Part shown: piece after piece, positions 16,862-25,389 of the stretch | Layout: each line of letters opens with the position of its first letter | Numbering within the stretch: position 1 is the stretch's first letter | Origin: CAZFHZ01 sp964519015 | GTDB lineage: Bacteria > Blakebacterota > Blakebacteria > Blakebacterales > CAYUVJ01 | DNA: 45,647 nt | Reading direction: 5' to 3' | NCBI GenBank assembly: GCA_964519015.1 | Contig: CAZFHZ010000011.1 | Coordinates: 1-45,647, forward strand | Translations under genes and position numbers: made by a program | The notes under the pieces: generated by a model | What the model was told of the DNA's origin: nothing | The model's input: only the letters and a program-made list of their open reading frames with translations | Databases searched by the model: none

Positions 16862-17704
16862 TCAGCGCGGCCGCTGGCAGCGCGGGCAGAAGTGGGCCGA
16901 ACGGGCGCCCAGCCGCCGGCGCACGATCGGAGCGCCGCAGTGTTCGCACGGCTCCCCCTCGCGGCCGTAGACCCGGAGGAGGTCCCGGAAGCCGCCGGGG
17001 CGACCCTCCACCCCGGCGAAGTTGACCAGGGTGGTCCCCTCGAAGGCGATCGCCCGCTGCAGGAGTTCCCGCAGGTGGGTGTGCAGGGCGACCAGCTTGC
17101 GGCGGGCCAGCGAACTGGTCAGGCGGGCCGGGTGGATGCGGCTCCGGTGGAGGGCCTCGTCGGCGTAGATGTTGCCTATCCCGGCCAGGAAGGACTGGTC
17201 GAGCAGGGCCGGTTTGATCGCCCGGGCCCGCCGGCGGCAGCGCGCCACGAACGCCTCGGCGGTGATCTCGAGCGGCTCCGGTCCCAGGCCGGCCAGGCCG
17301 GGCTGGAGGTCCAGCTCGGCGTCGGGGTAGAGGCGCAACCGGCCGAAACGGCGCGGGTCGTGGAAGCGGAGCTGTCGCCCGTCCCCCCCCTCCAGGTCGA
17401 ACAGGACCAGGTCGTGCCGCTGGCGCGGCGCGGTCGGCGCCGCGATGCGGAAGCGGCCGGTCATCTTCAGGTGGACCCAGAGGGTCAGCCGGCCGGAGAG
17501 GCGGATCAGGATGTTCTTGCCCCGGCGCTCGACCGCCGTGACGGTGCGGCCGGGGAGCAGTGTCTCCAGCCGGCCGGGTGCGAGGGAGGGACTCACCACG
17601 ATCGAGGCGGCCGGGGCAAATACCCCCACCCGGGCGAAGGTGCGGCCGACCAGCAGGGGTCGCAGGCCCCGCACCACGGTCTCGACTTCAGGCAGTTCGG
17701 GCAA
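16862..17704 (-). CDS. mutM: Formamidopyrimidine-DNA glycosylase, TTG start
   Basis: The 280-residue repair enzyme excises 8-oxoguanine and cleaves the abasic strand. The mature N-terminus must be the catalytic proline of PELPEVET, so I place the start at the TTG (17704-17702) directly before it; GGGGAGG ends 5 bases upstream. An in-frame GTG six codons earlier would bury the proline. Other features fit: the Glu after Pro, Lys in ERRGKNILI, HDPRRFGRL, the helix-two-turn-helix GIGNIYADEALHRSRIHP, and the C-terminal zinc finger C-x2-C-x16-C-x2-C. Length is usual. Confidence 0.93.
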   Translation of the reverse strand: MPELPEVETVVRGLRPLLVGRTFARVGVFAPAASIVVSPSLAPGRLETLLPGRTVTAVERRGKNILIRLSGRLTLWVHLKMTGRFRIAAPTAPRQRHDLVLFDLEGGDGRQLRFHDPRRFGRLRLYPDAELDLQPGLAGLGPEPLEITAEAFVARCRRRARAIKPALLDQSFLAGIGNIYADEALHRSRIHPARLTSSLARRKLVALHTHLRELLQRAIAFEGTTLVNFAGVEGRPGGFRDLLRVYGREGEPCEHCGAPIVRRRLGARSAHFCPRCQRPR

Positions 17705-17709
17705 GGTGG

Positions 17710-17716
17710 CCTCCCC
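17710..17716 (-). promoter_or_regulatory. Ribosome-binding site that fixes the mutM TTG start
   Basis: GGGGAGG on the minus strand, five bases before the TTG at 17704-17702. Its spacing fits the TTG and supports an N-terminal catalytic proline. Confidence 0.7.
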
Positions 17717-17915
17717 GGTCACGTTCCTGGTCCCGTTTCAAGATAGGGCCCTCCGGCGCCTCCCGCGACCTCCCGGACACCACCGCCGAGACCGCGACTC
17801 AGCTCCAGTCAAGGTCACCTCATTGAGAGGAGTTCAGGCGGGAAGTAGAGTGCATATTTACTTTTCATACACATCCGTGCGAATTGCACCACCAGACCCG
17901 ACAGGAGGGCCCGGC

Positions 17916-18626
17916 ATGGGCAGCAAGGTCTTCGACGAGCATGCCGCCGAGTACGACGGCTGGTTCCTCAAGAACGAGAACGTCCTGCGGTCGGAGGCGG
18001 CCCTGGTCGCCCGCGCGCTCGGCTCGCCCGGCCGGACCCTCTCGGTGGGCTGCGGCAGCGGTCTCTTCGAGATGATCCTGAAGAAGGAGTTCGGGATCAC
18101 CGTCGAGGAGGGGATCGAGCCGTCCGCGGGGATGGCCGCGATCGCCCGCAAGCGCGGCCTGAAGACGATCCCCTCCACGGCCGAGGAGATGGCGGTGGAG
18201 CCGGGGATCTACGACACCGTGATGTTCAACGGCAGTCCCGGTTACATCGACGACCTGGGACGGGCCTTCGCCAACGCCCGGCGGGCGCTCAAGCCGGGCG
18301 GCCGGATCGTGGTGCTCGACGTGCCCAAGGAGAGTTCCTACGCGCTCCTCTACAACCTGGGCTGCCGGGTGGGGGACTGGGACGACCCGGTCTTCGCCGG
18401 AGCCCGCCCGGCCGACGTCTACCCCATGGAGTTCGTGGTCAGCGCCCGCTGGCGGTCCACTCCGGAGAAGGTCGCCCTGCTGGAGTCCGCCGGCTTCGGC
18501 GGCTTCACCTTCTTCCAGACCCTGACCCGGCATCCCGTCTACACCAACGAGTCGGTGGAAGAACCGAGCGAAGGTTTCGACCGCGGCGACTACGTGGCCA
18601 TCGTAGCCCGCGCTCCCCAGGCCTGA
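17916..18626 (+). CDS. Class I SAM-dependent methyltransferase
   Basis: The 236-residue protein has SAM-binding motif I LSVGCGSGLFE near residue 43 and an acidic end of strand 2 (EEGIEPS). Motif post-II is TVMFNGSPGYIDD and motif III region is LKPGGRIVVLDVP. It matches methyltransferase fold family 11/25 enzymes; the substrate cannot be told from sequence. The ATG at 17916 follows AGGAGG (17903-17908). The gene stands alone, divergent from mutM and convergent with the ABC importer. An AT-rich stretch at ~17850-17890 probably holds its promoter. Confidence 0.85.
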   Translation: MGSKVFDEHAAEYDGWFLKNENVLRSEAALVARALGSPGRTLSVGCGSGLFEMILKKEFGITVEEGIEPSAGMAAIARKRGLKTIPSTAEEMAVEPGIYDTVMFNGSPGYIDDLGRAFANARRALKPGGRIVVLDVPKESSYALLYNLGCRVGDWDDPVFAGARPADVYPMEFVVSARWRSTPEKVALLESAGFGGFTFFQTLTRHPVYTNESVEEPSEGFDRGDYVAIVARAPQA

Positions 18627-18638
18627 GAGAGGCAGGAC

Positions 18639-19442
18639 CTACTCCTCCTTGGGCTCCTCAGGGAAGGCCTCGGCCCGGGCGGTCACCGTGCCGGGCTCCT
18701 TCAACTGGCGGCGGGCGGCCTCGGGGTCGAGGGGCAGCCAGGCCCCCAGCAGGCGGCGGGCGGCCTTGGAGCGGGGGTTGGCCACGAAGCGCCGCATCCA
18801 GGCCGCCTCAACGATCTTCCCTCCAGCCAGCACCAGCACCCGGTCGGCCAGCAGGGCGGCCACCCCCAGATCGTGGGTGGCCCAGAGCAGGGCGCGGTTA
18901 CGCGCCTTGAGCCGTTCCCGCAGCAGGTAGATGAAATTGAGGGCCGCCTCCGGGTCGAGCCCGGCGGTCGGCTCGTCGGCCAGGACCAGCGGTGGGTCGG
19001 CGGCCAGCGCGCGGGCGATGGCCGCCCGGCGGACCTGACCCCCTGAGAGGGCCGCGGGGCGCAGCCGCCACTGGGTCTTCCCCAACCTCAGGGTGCTCAG
19101 CAGTTCGAGGGCGCCGGCCAGGGCCGCCTCCCGCTCGGCCCCGGCCAGCCGGGCCGGCTCGGCCACCGAGCGCAGCACGGTCCAGCGCGGATCGAAAGAG
19201 GCTTCCACGTGCTGCGGGATCCAGCCCATCCGCTCGGGGGCCAGCCGGCGGCCCCGTTCCAGCGGGAGCAGTCCGGCCACCGCCCGCAGCAGGGTGGTCT
19301 TGCCGACCCCGCTCTCACCGAGCACCACCACCGATTCCCCCGGCTGCACGGTCAGGGAGAGTGCGTCCAGCACCAGCGGGCCGGCCGGGCCCCCTACCCG
19401 GACGGCCGCCTCGCTGATCTGGAGCAAGGGAGCCGGGCTCAC
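18639..19442 (-). CDS. Peptide/nickel-type ABC transporter ATPase (second)
   Basis: The 267-residue ATPase has Walker A GESGVGKTT, a Q-loop region GWIPQHVEASFDP, signature LSGGQVRRAAIARAL, Walker B LVLADEPTAGLD and the switch His in ATHDL. It is the OppF/NikE-like last component. The C-terminal NPRSKAARRLL matches the start of the oligopeptide-transporter extension, which is then short. The start is a GTG overlapping the first ATPase stop (GTGA). It powers import together with the first ATPase and the two permeases. Confidence 0.9.
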   Translation of the reverse strand: MSPAPLLQISEAAVRVGGPAGPLVLDALSLTVQPGESVVVLGESGVGKTTLLRAVAGLLPLERGRRLAPERMGWIPQHVEASFDPRWTVLRSVAEPARLAGAEREAALAGALELLSTLRLGKTQWRLRPAALSGGQVRRAAIARALAADPPLVLADEPTAGLDPEAALNFIYLLRERLKARNRALLWATHDLGVAALLADRVLVLAGGKIVEAAWMRRFVANPRSKAARRLLGAWLPLDPEAARRQLKEPGTVTARAEAFPEEPKEE

Positions 19443-20209
19443 AGCGGCAGCGCCATCCGCGCGCTCGCGCGCACCAGGGCGTAGCGGCTCCCCCCGGTCG
19501 GGACCAGCACCGGTCCGGGCAGGCCGTCCTCGACCACCTTCCCCTCCTCGAGCAGCACCACCCGGTCGGCCACCGCCGCGGCCAGCCGCAGGTCGTGCGT
19601 GATCCAGAGCACCGCGCTGCCGGCGTCCCGGGACAGAGCGGTGACGATCCGGGCCAGGGTCAGGGTGCGCGGCGGGTCGAGGAAGGAACTCGGCTCGTCG
19701 GCCACCACCAGTTCGGGAGCGGGCAGGAAGGCGCTGACCAGGGCGGCCCGCTGGATCATGCCGCCGCTCAATTCGAAGGGGCAGAGCCGGCGCAGCTCTT
19801 CGGCCGCCGGCAGCCCGAGCGCTTTGAGCAGGCGGGCCAGCCGAGCTTCGCGCTCCGGGGAGGGGGTGGTGCCCTCCAGCATTTGCGGCAGCACGGGGCG
19901 GGTGGGAGTGAACGCCCCGGCCGGGTCCTGCGGGATCCAGCGCACCGCCCGGCCGCGCACCCCCTGCCAGGGACGGCGCGCTCCGATCGGCACCCGCCCG
20001 GCGGCGAAGAAGGCCTCGCCGCGGGCGCGCGCCCCCCGGAAGGGAAGCAGGCCGGATAGGGCATGCCCCAGAGTGCTCTTGCCCGAGCCGGATGGGCCGG
20101 CCACGACCGTGATGCGAGCCGGTTCCAGTTCCAGCTCTTCGAGGTCGAGCACGCGCCCCGAACGGGGGTAGTCGACCCGGACCCGGCTGAGGCCGACGGA
20201 AGTGCTCAC
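19439..20209 (-). CDS. Peptide/nickel-type ABC transporter ATPase (first)
   Basis: The 256-residue ATPase has Walker A GPSGSGKST, Q-loop WIPQDPAGAFTP, signature ELSGGMIQRAAL, Walker B LVVADEPSSFLD and the switch His in ITHDL. The length matches NikD-like rather than full OppD proteins, and it lacks most of the oligopeptide C-terminal domain. A GTG start overlaps the upstream permease stop; its own stop overlaps the second ATPase. The signature Met-Ile-Gln is the usual variant for this subfamily. Confidence 0.9.
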   Translation of the reverse strand: MSTSVGLSRVRVDYPRSGRVLDLEELELEPARITVVAGPSGSGKSTLGHALSGLLPFRGARARGEAFFAAGRVPIGARRPWQGVRGRAVRWIPQDPAGAFTPTRPVLPQMLEGTTPSPEREARLARLLKALGLPAAEELRRLCPFELSGGMIQRAALVSAFLPAPELVVADEPSSFLDPPRTLTLARIVTALSRDAGSAVLWITHDLRLAAAVADRVVLLEEGKVVEDGLPGPVLVPTGGSRYALVRASARMALPL

Positions 20210-21054
20210 GGCTCCCCTTCCCCGCTGCGCAGCATCTCAGGGAGCCGGTGCACGCCCATCCGGCGGGCCAGGCGGTCCCCGGCACTGTGGAGGAGGACCA
20301 GGAAGAGGGCGAGCGAGCCGCCGGCCAGCAGCAGGATCCAGGGGGCGGTCCCCATCCGCGCCACCCCCTCGGCGATCAGCGTGCCCCACGAAGCCTGCGG
20401 CGGGGGCACCCCCAGGCCGAGGAAGGAGAGGAAGGCCTCCTCCATCATCACCACCGGCAGGGTCAGGGTGGCCCAGACGACCAGCGGGGCGCTCAACTGC
20501 GGCAGCAGATGGGCCCGCACGACGTATAAGCTCCTCCCTCCCATCATCCGGGCCGTTTCCAGAAAGGCCTCATCGCGCAGTTCGCGCACCCCGGCCCGCA
20601 CCACCCGGGCCAGCGGCATCCAGGAGAGGAGCCCCAGGGCGAGGAAGAGGATGGTCATGCTCCGCCCCAGCAGGGTGACCAGCAGGATGACCAGGAAGAG
20701 GAAGGGGAGGGCGAGCCAGACGTCCACTCCGCGCATGAGCACCTCGTCGGTGCGTGGACCGGCCAGTCCGGCCAGGGCGCCGTAGAGCGAACCCAGCAGC
20801 AGGGCGATCAGGGTGGCCCCGATGCCCACTCCCATGGTGGTGCGCATCCCCTCGAGCAGCCGCGGGCCGAGCGCCCGCCCCAGCGTGTCGGTCCCGAGCG
20901 GTGCGCCCGGTCCGGGGGCCACCGCGGTCGGGGCCAGGGCCCCGGCCCATTCGGCCGGGAAGAACTCAGCCCCGACCAGCACGAGCACGGCCCAGCCGAG
21001 CAGGACCAGGAGCAGGAGGGCGTCCACGGTCTCGACGTGCAGGGGGCGCTTCAC
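20206..21054 (-). CDS. Peptide/nickel-type ABC transporter permease (DppC-like)
   Basis: The 282-residue inner-membrane protein begins at a GTG overlapping the stop of the upstream permease. It has an N-terminal membrane segment, the GTDTLGRALGPRLLEGMRTTM motif typical of DppC/OppC/NikC, and several further helices. The EAA loop that contacts the ATPase is ETARMMGGRSLYVVRAHLLPQ. FLSFLGLGVPPPQASWGTLI is a hallmark of this subfamily. It forms the channel heterodimer with the DppB-like protein. Confidence 0.92.
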   Translation of the reverse strand: MKRPLHVETVDALLLLVLLGWAVLVLVGAEFFPAEWAGALAPTAVAPGPGAPLGTDTLGRALGPRLLEGMRTTMGVGIGATLIALLLGSLYGALAGLAGPRTDEVLMRGVDVWLALPFLFLVILLVTLLGRSMTILFLALGLLSWMPLARVVRAGVRELRDEAFLETARMMGGRSLYVVRAHLLPQLSAPLVVWATLTLPVVMMEEAFLSFLGLGVPPPQASWGTLIAEGVARMGTAPWILLLAGGSLALFLVLLHSAGDRLARRMGVHRLPEMLRSGEGEP

Positions 21055-22103
21055 GGCTTCTGCTCCCCGCGGCCGGCGTCCCGGCGGGCGCTCCGCTCGG
21101 CCCGGGCCGTCTCGCGCAGGGTGCGGCGACGCTCCCGCTCGGCCCCGACCCAGTCGGCGTGCGCCTTGTGCAGACGGGGATCGAGCCGGAGCTGGGCCAG
21201 GTCGACCAGGGTATGCACGACCAGCAGGGTGATCGCGTAGAGCAGGGTGGCCGCGATGACCACCGGGTAGTCGCGGGCCAGCGCTCCCTGGATGAAGAAG
21301 CGCCCCATCCCGGGCAGGCCGAAGACCTGTTCGACCACCACGCTCCCGGTGACCAGCCCGGCCGCCAGCGGGCCGAAGTAGTTGATCAGCACCGGCAGCG
21401 CGCGGGGCGCGGCGTGGCGGATCAGCACCTCCCATTCCTCCAACCCGCGCGAACGGGCGGCCAGGCAGGCGGGGCTCTCGAGATGCTCGACCAACAGCGC
21501 CCGCCAGAAGCGGAAGAGCGCACCCCCTACCGGGAGGCCCAGGGCCAGGGCGGGCAGGACCAGATGGGTGGGTCCCCCCCACTGACCGGCCGGCAGCCAG
21601 CCCAGACCGAGCGCGAAGACCTGGACCAGCAGCGGGGCCAGCACGAAGACGGGCACGGCCAGAGCGAGCAGGGCGAGCAGGCTCAGCAGCGGGGAAGCTC
21701 GCGGACTGATCGCGGCCAGGCTCCCGCCCCCCAGCCCGAGCAGCAGGGCGATCAGGAGCGCGGCTGTGCCCACCAGCAGGCTCGGCGGCAGACCGCTCAG
21801 CAGCACGCCCAGGGCGCTCCGCTCCGGCTGCTGGAAGGAGGGGCCGAAGCGGCCGGTCAGCACGCTGCCCCAGAACCGCAGGTACTGCACCGCCGGCGGG
21901 CGGTTGAGCCCGTAGCGCGCCTCCAGGTTGACGCGGGCGGCCTCGGGGAGCGCCCGCTCGGCGGCGAAGGGACCCCCCGGCGCCAGTCGGGCGAGCAGGA
22001 AGGTCAGGGTCACCACCGCGAAGAGGGTGGGGAGGGCGGTCAGCAGACGGCGCCGCAGGAAGGGGCCGACCGGCGGCAGCCGGGCGCTCAGGGGGGTGCT
22101 CAC
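21051..22103 (-). CDS. Peptide/nickel-type ABC transporter permease (DppB-like)
   Basis: The 350-residue protein has the DppB start (RRLLTALPTLFAVVTLTFLLARLAPG), then YGLNRPPAVQYLRFWGSVL. The EAA loop is AARSRGLEEWEVLIRHAAPRALPV. VVEQVFGLPGMGRFFIQGALARDYPV is diagnostic of this family. About six transmembrane helices are visible. The C-terminal ~45 residues are an Arg/Glu-rich charged tail longer than usual. A GTG start overlaps the binding-protein stop. Confidence 0.92.
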   Translation of the reverse strand: MSTPLSARLPPVGPFLRRRLLTALPTLFAVVTLTFLLARLAPGGPFAAERALPEAARVNLEARYGLNRPPAVQYLRFWGSVLTGRFGPSFQQPERSALGVLLSGLPPSLLVGTAALLIALLLGLGGGSLAAISPRASPLLSLLALLALAVPVFVLAPLLVQVFALGLGWLPAGQWGGPTHLVLPALALGLPVGGALFRFWRALLVEHLESPACLAARSRGLEEWEVLIRHAAPRALPVLINYFGPLAAGLVTGSVVVEQVFGLPGMGRFFIQGALARDYPVVIAATLLYAITLLVVHTLVDLAQLRLDPRLHKAHADWVGAERERRRTLRETARAERSARRDAGRGEQKP

Positions 22104-23728
22104 CGGGGCGGTCTCCAGGCGGTGTCGAGCCGGACCGCCTTCCAGTCCACCACGTCGAGCGCGTTCGGGGTGATGCCGGTCACGTACGGTTTGACCAGCT
22201 GGACGGCGGCGCTCTGCAGGATCGGAAGCACCGCCGCGTCGGCCAGCAGGAGCGATTCCGCCTCCTGCAGCAGCCGCATCCGTTCGGCCGGCCCGGCCGT
22301 GCGGCGGGCGCGGGCCAGTAGCGCGTCGTAGGAGGCGCTGTGCCAGCCGGTCGGGTTGTTCGGGTTGTCTCCTTCGAAGACGGTCAGGAAGGCGAGCGGG
22401 TCGGGGAGGTCGGCCAGCCAGCCGCTCCGCTTGAGGTGGAAGTCCCCCCGCTGCCCCCGCTCTTCCATGCTCGCGAAGTCCATGGGGACCAGCTCGAGCC
22501 GCACCCCCAGCTCGCGCCGCCAGTATCCCTGCAGGTACTCGGCCACCGCGGCGTTGGCCGCTCCCACGTTGTAGAGGTAGACCAGCGGCGGCAGTCCCGC
22601 CCCATCCGGGTAGCCGGCCTCGGCCAGCAGGCGGCGGGCCCCGACCGCTTCGCCGGCCGGCGGCTCGGGGGGCGTCCAGCCGGGCAGGTCGGGCACGGTG
22701 AAGGTGCGCTGGGCCCGCTGGCCGGTGCCGTGGAGGTCGCGAGCGATCGCCTCGCGGGGCAGGCTCAGCTCGAGCGCCCGGCGCACCCGGACGTCGTCGG
22801 TCGGCGGCCGGCGGGTGTTGACCTCCAGGTAGTTGACGTGGAAGACGCGCACCGCGCGCGCCTCGGAGGAGCCCTGCGCCAGGAAGCGCCGGGCCTCGTC
22901 CATCGGGATGGTGTTGGCGGTGGTCCAGTCGAGGGCGCCCGTGCGGTAGAGGTTGAGGGCGGTGGCGGGATCCTCGAGCGGGAAGAGCACCACCCCCTCC
23001 AGCGCGATCGCGTCGCGGTCCCAGTAGGTCACCGAGCGGCGCACCTCGAGCCGGTCATTGGCCTGCCACTGCTCGAGCCGGAAGGGTCCGTTGCCCACCA
23101 CGTCCTCCCCGGCCGGCCGGTCGGGCACCCCGCCGGTCATGAGGTGAGCGGGCAGGGGGAAGAAGGGGGGGAGGGCGGCCCGCACCGGGAAGTCGGGATC
23201 GGGAGCCGTCAACACCACTCCGAGCGTGCGCGCATCGACGGCGGTGACGGCCAGCCGCTCCGGGGGAATCTGTCCCCGGTTGACTTCCTCGGCTCCCCGC
23301 ACCGGGTAGAGGTATTCCGCCGTCTCGCTTCCGGTGGCCGGGTCGAGTACCTGCCGCCAGGCCAGGACAAAGTCGCCGGCCGTTACCGGCTCGGCATCGC
23401 TCCAGCGGGCGTCGGCCCGCAGGTGGAAGGTCCAGTGGACGGCGCCGGCATCGGACTCCCAGCGCTCGGCCACTCCCGGGCGGGCCCGCCCGCCCGTGTC
23501 CAGCGTGGTCAGACCCTCGAAGAGGAGGCGGGCCACCCGCCAGGTGTCCCGGCTGGCATAGCGGGTGGGGTCGAGCCCGGCCGGATCCTCTCCGACGGCC
23601 ACCCTCAACACCGCCTCTTGGGGGGGGCGCACCCGTCCGATCCAGACCCCGCCCGGCTCCCCGCCGCAGGCACTCAGGGCCAGCGCACCGAAGGCCGGCA
23701 GGAGGATGGAGCGGTGGAAACGGGGCAC
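22100..23728 (-). CDS. Peptide/nickel-type ABC substrate-binding lipoprotein (SBP family 5)
   Basis: The 542-residue OppA-like protein heads the importer operon. I choose the GTG at 23728: GGAGG sits 7 bases upstream, and it gives a compact lipoprotein signal ending in LSAC with Cys21. An ATG ten codons earlier (23758) lacks a ribosome-binding site. Family 5 features include DPAGLDPTRYASRDTWRVARLLFEGL near the N-terminus and VVGNGPFRLEQWQANDRLEV. The ligand is unknown; length and the EGL/LTTLD region favour peptides over nickel (inference). Confidence 0.92.
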   Translation of the reverse strand: MPRFHRSILLPAFGALALSACGGEPGGVWIGRVRPPQEAVLRVAVGEDPAGLDPTRYASRDTWRVARLLFEGLTTLDTGGRARPGVAERWESDAGAVHWTFHLRADARWSDAEPVTAGDFVLAWRQVLDPATGSETAEYLYPVRGAEEVNRGQIPPERLAVTAVDARTLGVVLTAPDPDFPVRAALPPFFPLPAHLMTGGVPDRPAGEDVVGNGPFRLEQWQANDRLEVRRSVTYWDRDAIALEGVVLFPLEDPATALNLYRTGALDWTTANTIPMDEARRFLAQGSSEARAVRVFHVNYLEVNTRRPPTDDVRVRRALELSLPREAIARDLHGTGQRAQRTFTVPDLPGWTPPEPPAGEAVGARRLLAEAGYPDGAGLPPLVYLYNVGAANAAVAEYLQGYWRRELGVRLELVPMDFASMEERGQRGDFHLKRSGWLADLPDPLAFLTVFEGDNPNNPTGWHSASYDALLARARRTAGPAERMRLLQEAESLLLADAAVLPILQSAAVQLVKPYVTGITPNALDVVDWKAVRLDTAWRPPR

Positions 23729-23843
23729 GCGGGGGCCTCCGGGGACAGGGAGTGGCATCGGCGAGAGTAGAACCGGCCGGCCGGGAGCGTCAATGGTCGC
23801 ACCCGGCTTGCCAGGCTCCCTCCCGGACTGATAGCGTCCCGGC

Positions 23844-24953
23844 ATGGCCCGGGTCGTCCTCATCAACGGTTCGCCCGACTGGGGGGTGGACGGGCGTCTC
23901 CACCTCGAACTGGCCGAAGCGCTCCAGGCGCGTGAACACGCGGTCACCGTGGTCGGCCGCCCGGGCGGTCCCTTCACCCAGCGGGCGGCCGCCCGCCGGA
24001 TCCCGACCCTGGAGACCCCCCTGCCCGGCCGTTTCTCGCTGCGCGCCGGCACCCGGATGCGGGCCCTGCTGGCCAAGCTGCGTCCCGAGGTCGTGCACGC
24101 CTGTCATTTGCCCGACCTGTGGACCCTGGCGCCGGCGGAGGGCAGCGGTGCTCCCTGCGGCCGGGTCGTCTTCACCCTCTACCTCTCCCCCGGCCACCGG
24201 GCCCGCCGGCTCCCCTGGCGATACCTGCGCCGCTGCGTGGCCGCTTACACCGCACCCACCCCGCTCCTCCAGATGGTGGGCGCGCGCGCCCTGGGCATCC
24301 CCTCCGAACGGGTGGAACTGCTCAGCCACTTCGTGGATGCGTCCCGCTACACCGGGGAGGAAGTGCGCGGGCGGGCCGGGCAGGTGCGCCGGGAGTGGGG
24401 GGTGGACCCGCAGCAGCCGGTGGTGGGCACGCTCGCCCCGATGCGTCCCCACCACGGGTTGACCTACTTCGTGGAGGCGGCCATCACAGCGGGACCCCAT
24501 CTGGCGGCGCGCTGGCTGATCATCCCCTTTCCGGGGCGGCGTGACGCCGTGTTCGAAGCCCGGCTCCGGGCGCGTCTCGAAAGGGTGCCGGGGGCGGCCG
24601 TCGGGCCGCCGGGGGAGGACACCGGGGCCGTGCTGAACGCGCTCGATGTGTTCGTCTTCCCGACCGAGCGGGAGGGGTATGCCCGTTCCCTCCTCGAAGC
24701 GATGGCGGCCGGAGTGCCGGTGGTGGCGGTGGCCGGGCCGGGGACCGGGTTCGTGGTCGAGAAGGAACGCTCCGGTCTGCTGGTGCGCCCCCGCGACCCG
24801 CTGGCCATGGCCGGTGCGGTCGCTCAGATCCTGAGCGATCCCGACCTGCGCCAGCGGCTGGCCCGGGCGGGCCGCCAGCGGGTGGTCAACCACTTCTCCC
24901 CGGAGGTGGTGCTCCCCCGCTACGAGGCCCTCTATGAGCGCCTGACCGACTGA
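23844..24953 (+). CDS. Glycosyltransferase, GT-B fold (family 4-like)
   Basis: The 369-residue protein has an N-terminal acceptor domain (VVLINGSPDWGVDGRLHLELAEAL) and a C-terminal nucleotide-sugar domain. The latter carries the E-x7-E motif in EREGYARSLLEAMAAGVPVVAV. VVGTLAPMRPHHGLTYFVEAA opens the second domain. These enzymes transfer sugars for lipopolysaccharide, exopolysaccharide or glycolipids at the cytoplasmic membrane face. The donor and acceptor are not predictable here. It diverges from the ABC importer and precedes two tRNA genes; no other glycan genes are near. Confidence 0.88.
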   Translation: MARVVLINGSPDWGVDGRLHLELAEALQAREHAVTVVGRPGGPFTQRAAARRIPTLETPLPGRFSLRAGTRMRALLAKLRPEVVHACHLPDLWTLAPAEGSGAPCGRVVFTLYLSPGHRARRLPWRYLRRCVAAYTAPTPLLQMVGARALGIPSERVELLSHFVDASRYTGEEVRGRAGQVRREWGVDPQQPVVGTLAPMRPHHGLTYFVEAAITAGPHLAARWLIIPFPGRRDAVFEARLRARLERVPGAAVGPPGEDTGAVLNALDVFVFPTEREGYARSLLEAMAAGVPVVAVAGPGTGFVVEKERSGLLVRPRDPLAMAGAVAQILSDPDLRQRLARAGRQRVVNHFSPEVVLPRYEALYERLTD

Positions 24954-25014
24954 GGGCGCGCCCCGGCGGTTGGCGCTTGCCTTCACGGGAAGGGCCCTTT
25001 TCATTAGCAGGTCT

Positions 25015-25030
25015 ACCGGTCGAGACCGGT
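25015..25030. repeat. Perfect 7-bp inverted repeat upstream of tRNA-Phe
   Basis: ACCGGTC (25015-25021), spacer GA, GACCGGT (25024-25030), ending nine bases before the mature tRNA 5' end. It could be a leader hairpin of the tRNA precursor or a protein-binding site. A self-complementary AAGGGCCCTT lies just upstream at 24990-24999. Confidence 0.4.
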
Positions 25031-25039
25031 ACGGTCTCC

Positions 25040-25115
<76 letters not shown>

Positions 25116-25145
25116 GCCCGACCGGGCCGGCGGGATCCGGCCAAG

Positions 25146-25174
25146 TTGACACCCTCGCGAAGGCGACCTACCTT
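25146..25174 (+). promoter_or_regulatory. Promoter between the two tRNA genes
   Basis: TTGACA (25146-25151), a 17-base spacer and TACCTT (25169-25174), the best sigma-70-like match in the window. The -10 is 33 bp before tRNA-Thr. The spacer overlaps the left arm of a stem-loop (25160-25168). Confidence 0.6.
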
Positions 25175-25192
25175 TCGACCGAGGGTCGCCTT
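25160..25192 (+). terminator. Stem-loop after tRNA-Phe (possible terminator)
   Basis: AAGGCGACC (25160-25168) pairs perfectly with GGTCGCCTT (25184-25192) around a 15-base loop, followed by TGCCGTTTT. It could terminate the tRNA-Phe transcript, and it overlaps the promoter proposed for tRNA-Thr. Confidence 0.5.
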
Positions 25193-25206
25193 TGCCGTTT
25201 TGACAA

Positions 25207-25282
25207 GCCACAGTAGCTCAGTCGGTAGAGCAGCTCACTCGTAATGAGCAGGTCAGCGGTTCGAATCCGCTCTGTGGCTCCA
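25207..25282 (+). tRNA. tRNA-Thr (anticodon CGT)
   Basis: The 76-base cloverleaf is complete: acceptor GCCACAG/CTGTGGC, anticodon stem GCTCA/TGAGC with loop CTCGTAA, T-stem AGCGG/CCGCT with TTCGAAT. The discriminator is T and CCA is encoded. It reads ACG codons. Confidence 0.97.
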
Positions 25283-25389
25283 GTCGAGGAACGGCGGGCG
25301 GTCCCGCGACCGCTCGCCGTCCTGTCACGGCCCGCCTGAAACCGGTCCCGTTCCCGCGGCGGCCGAGCGACCGCCGGAATGGAGATGCT

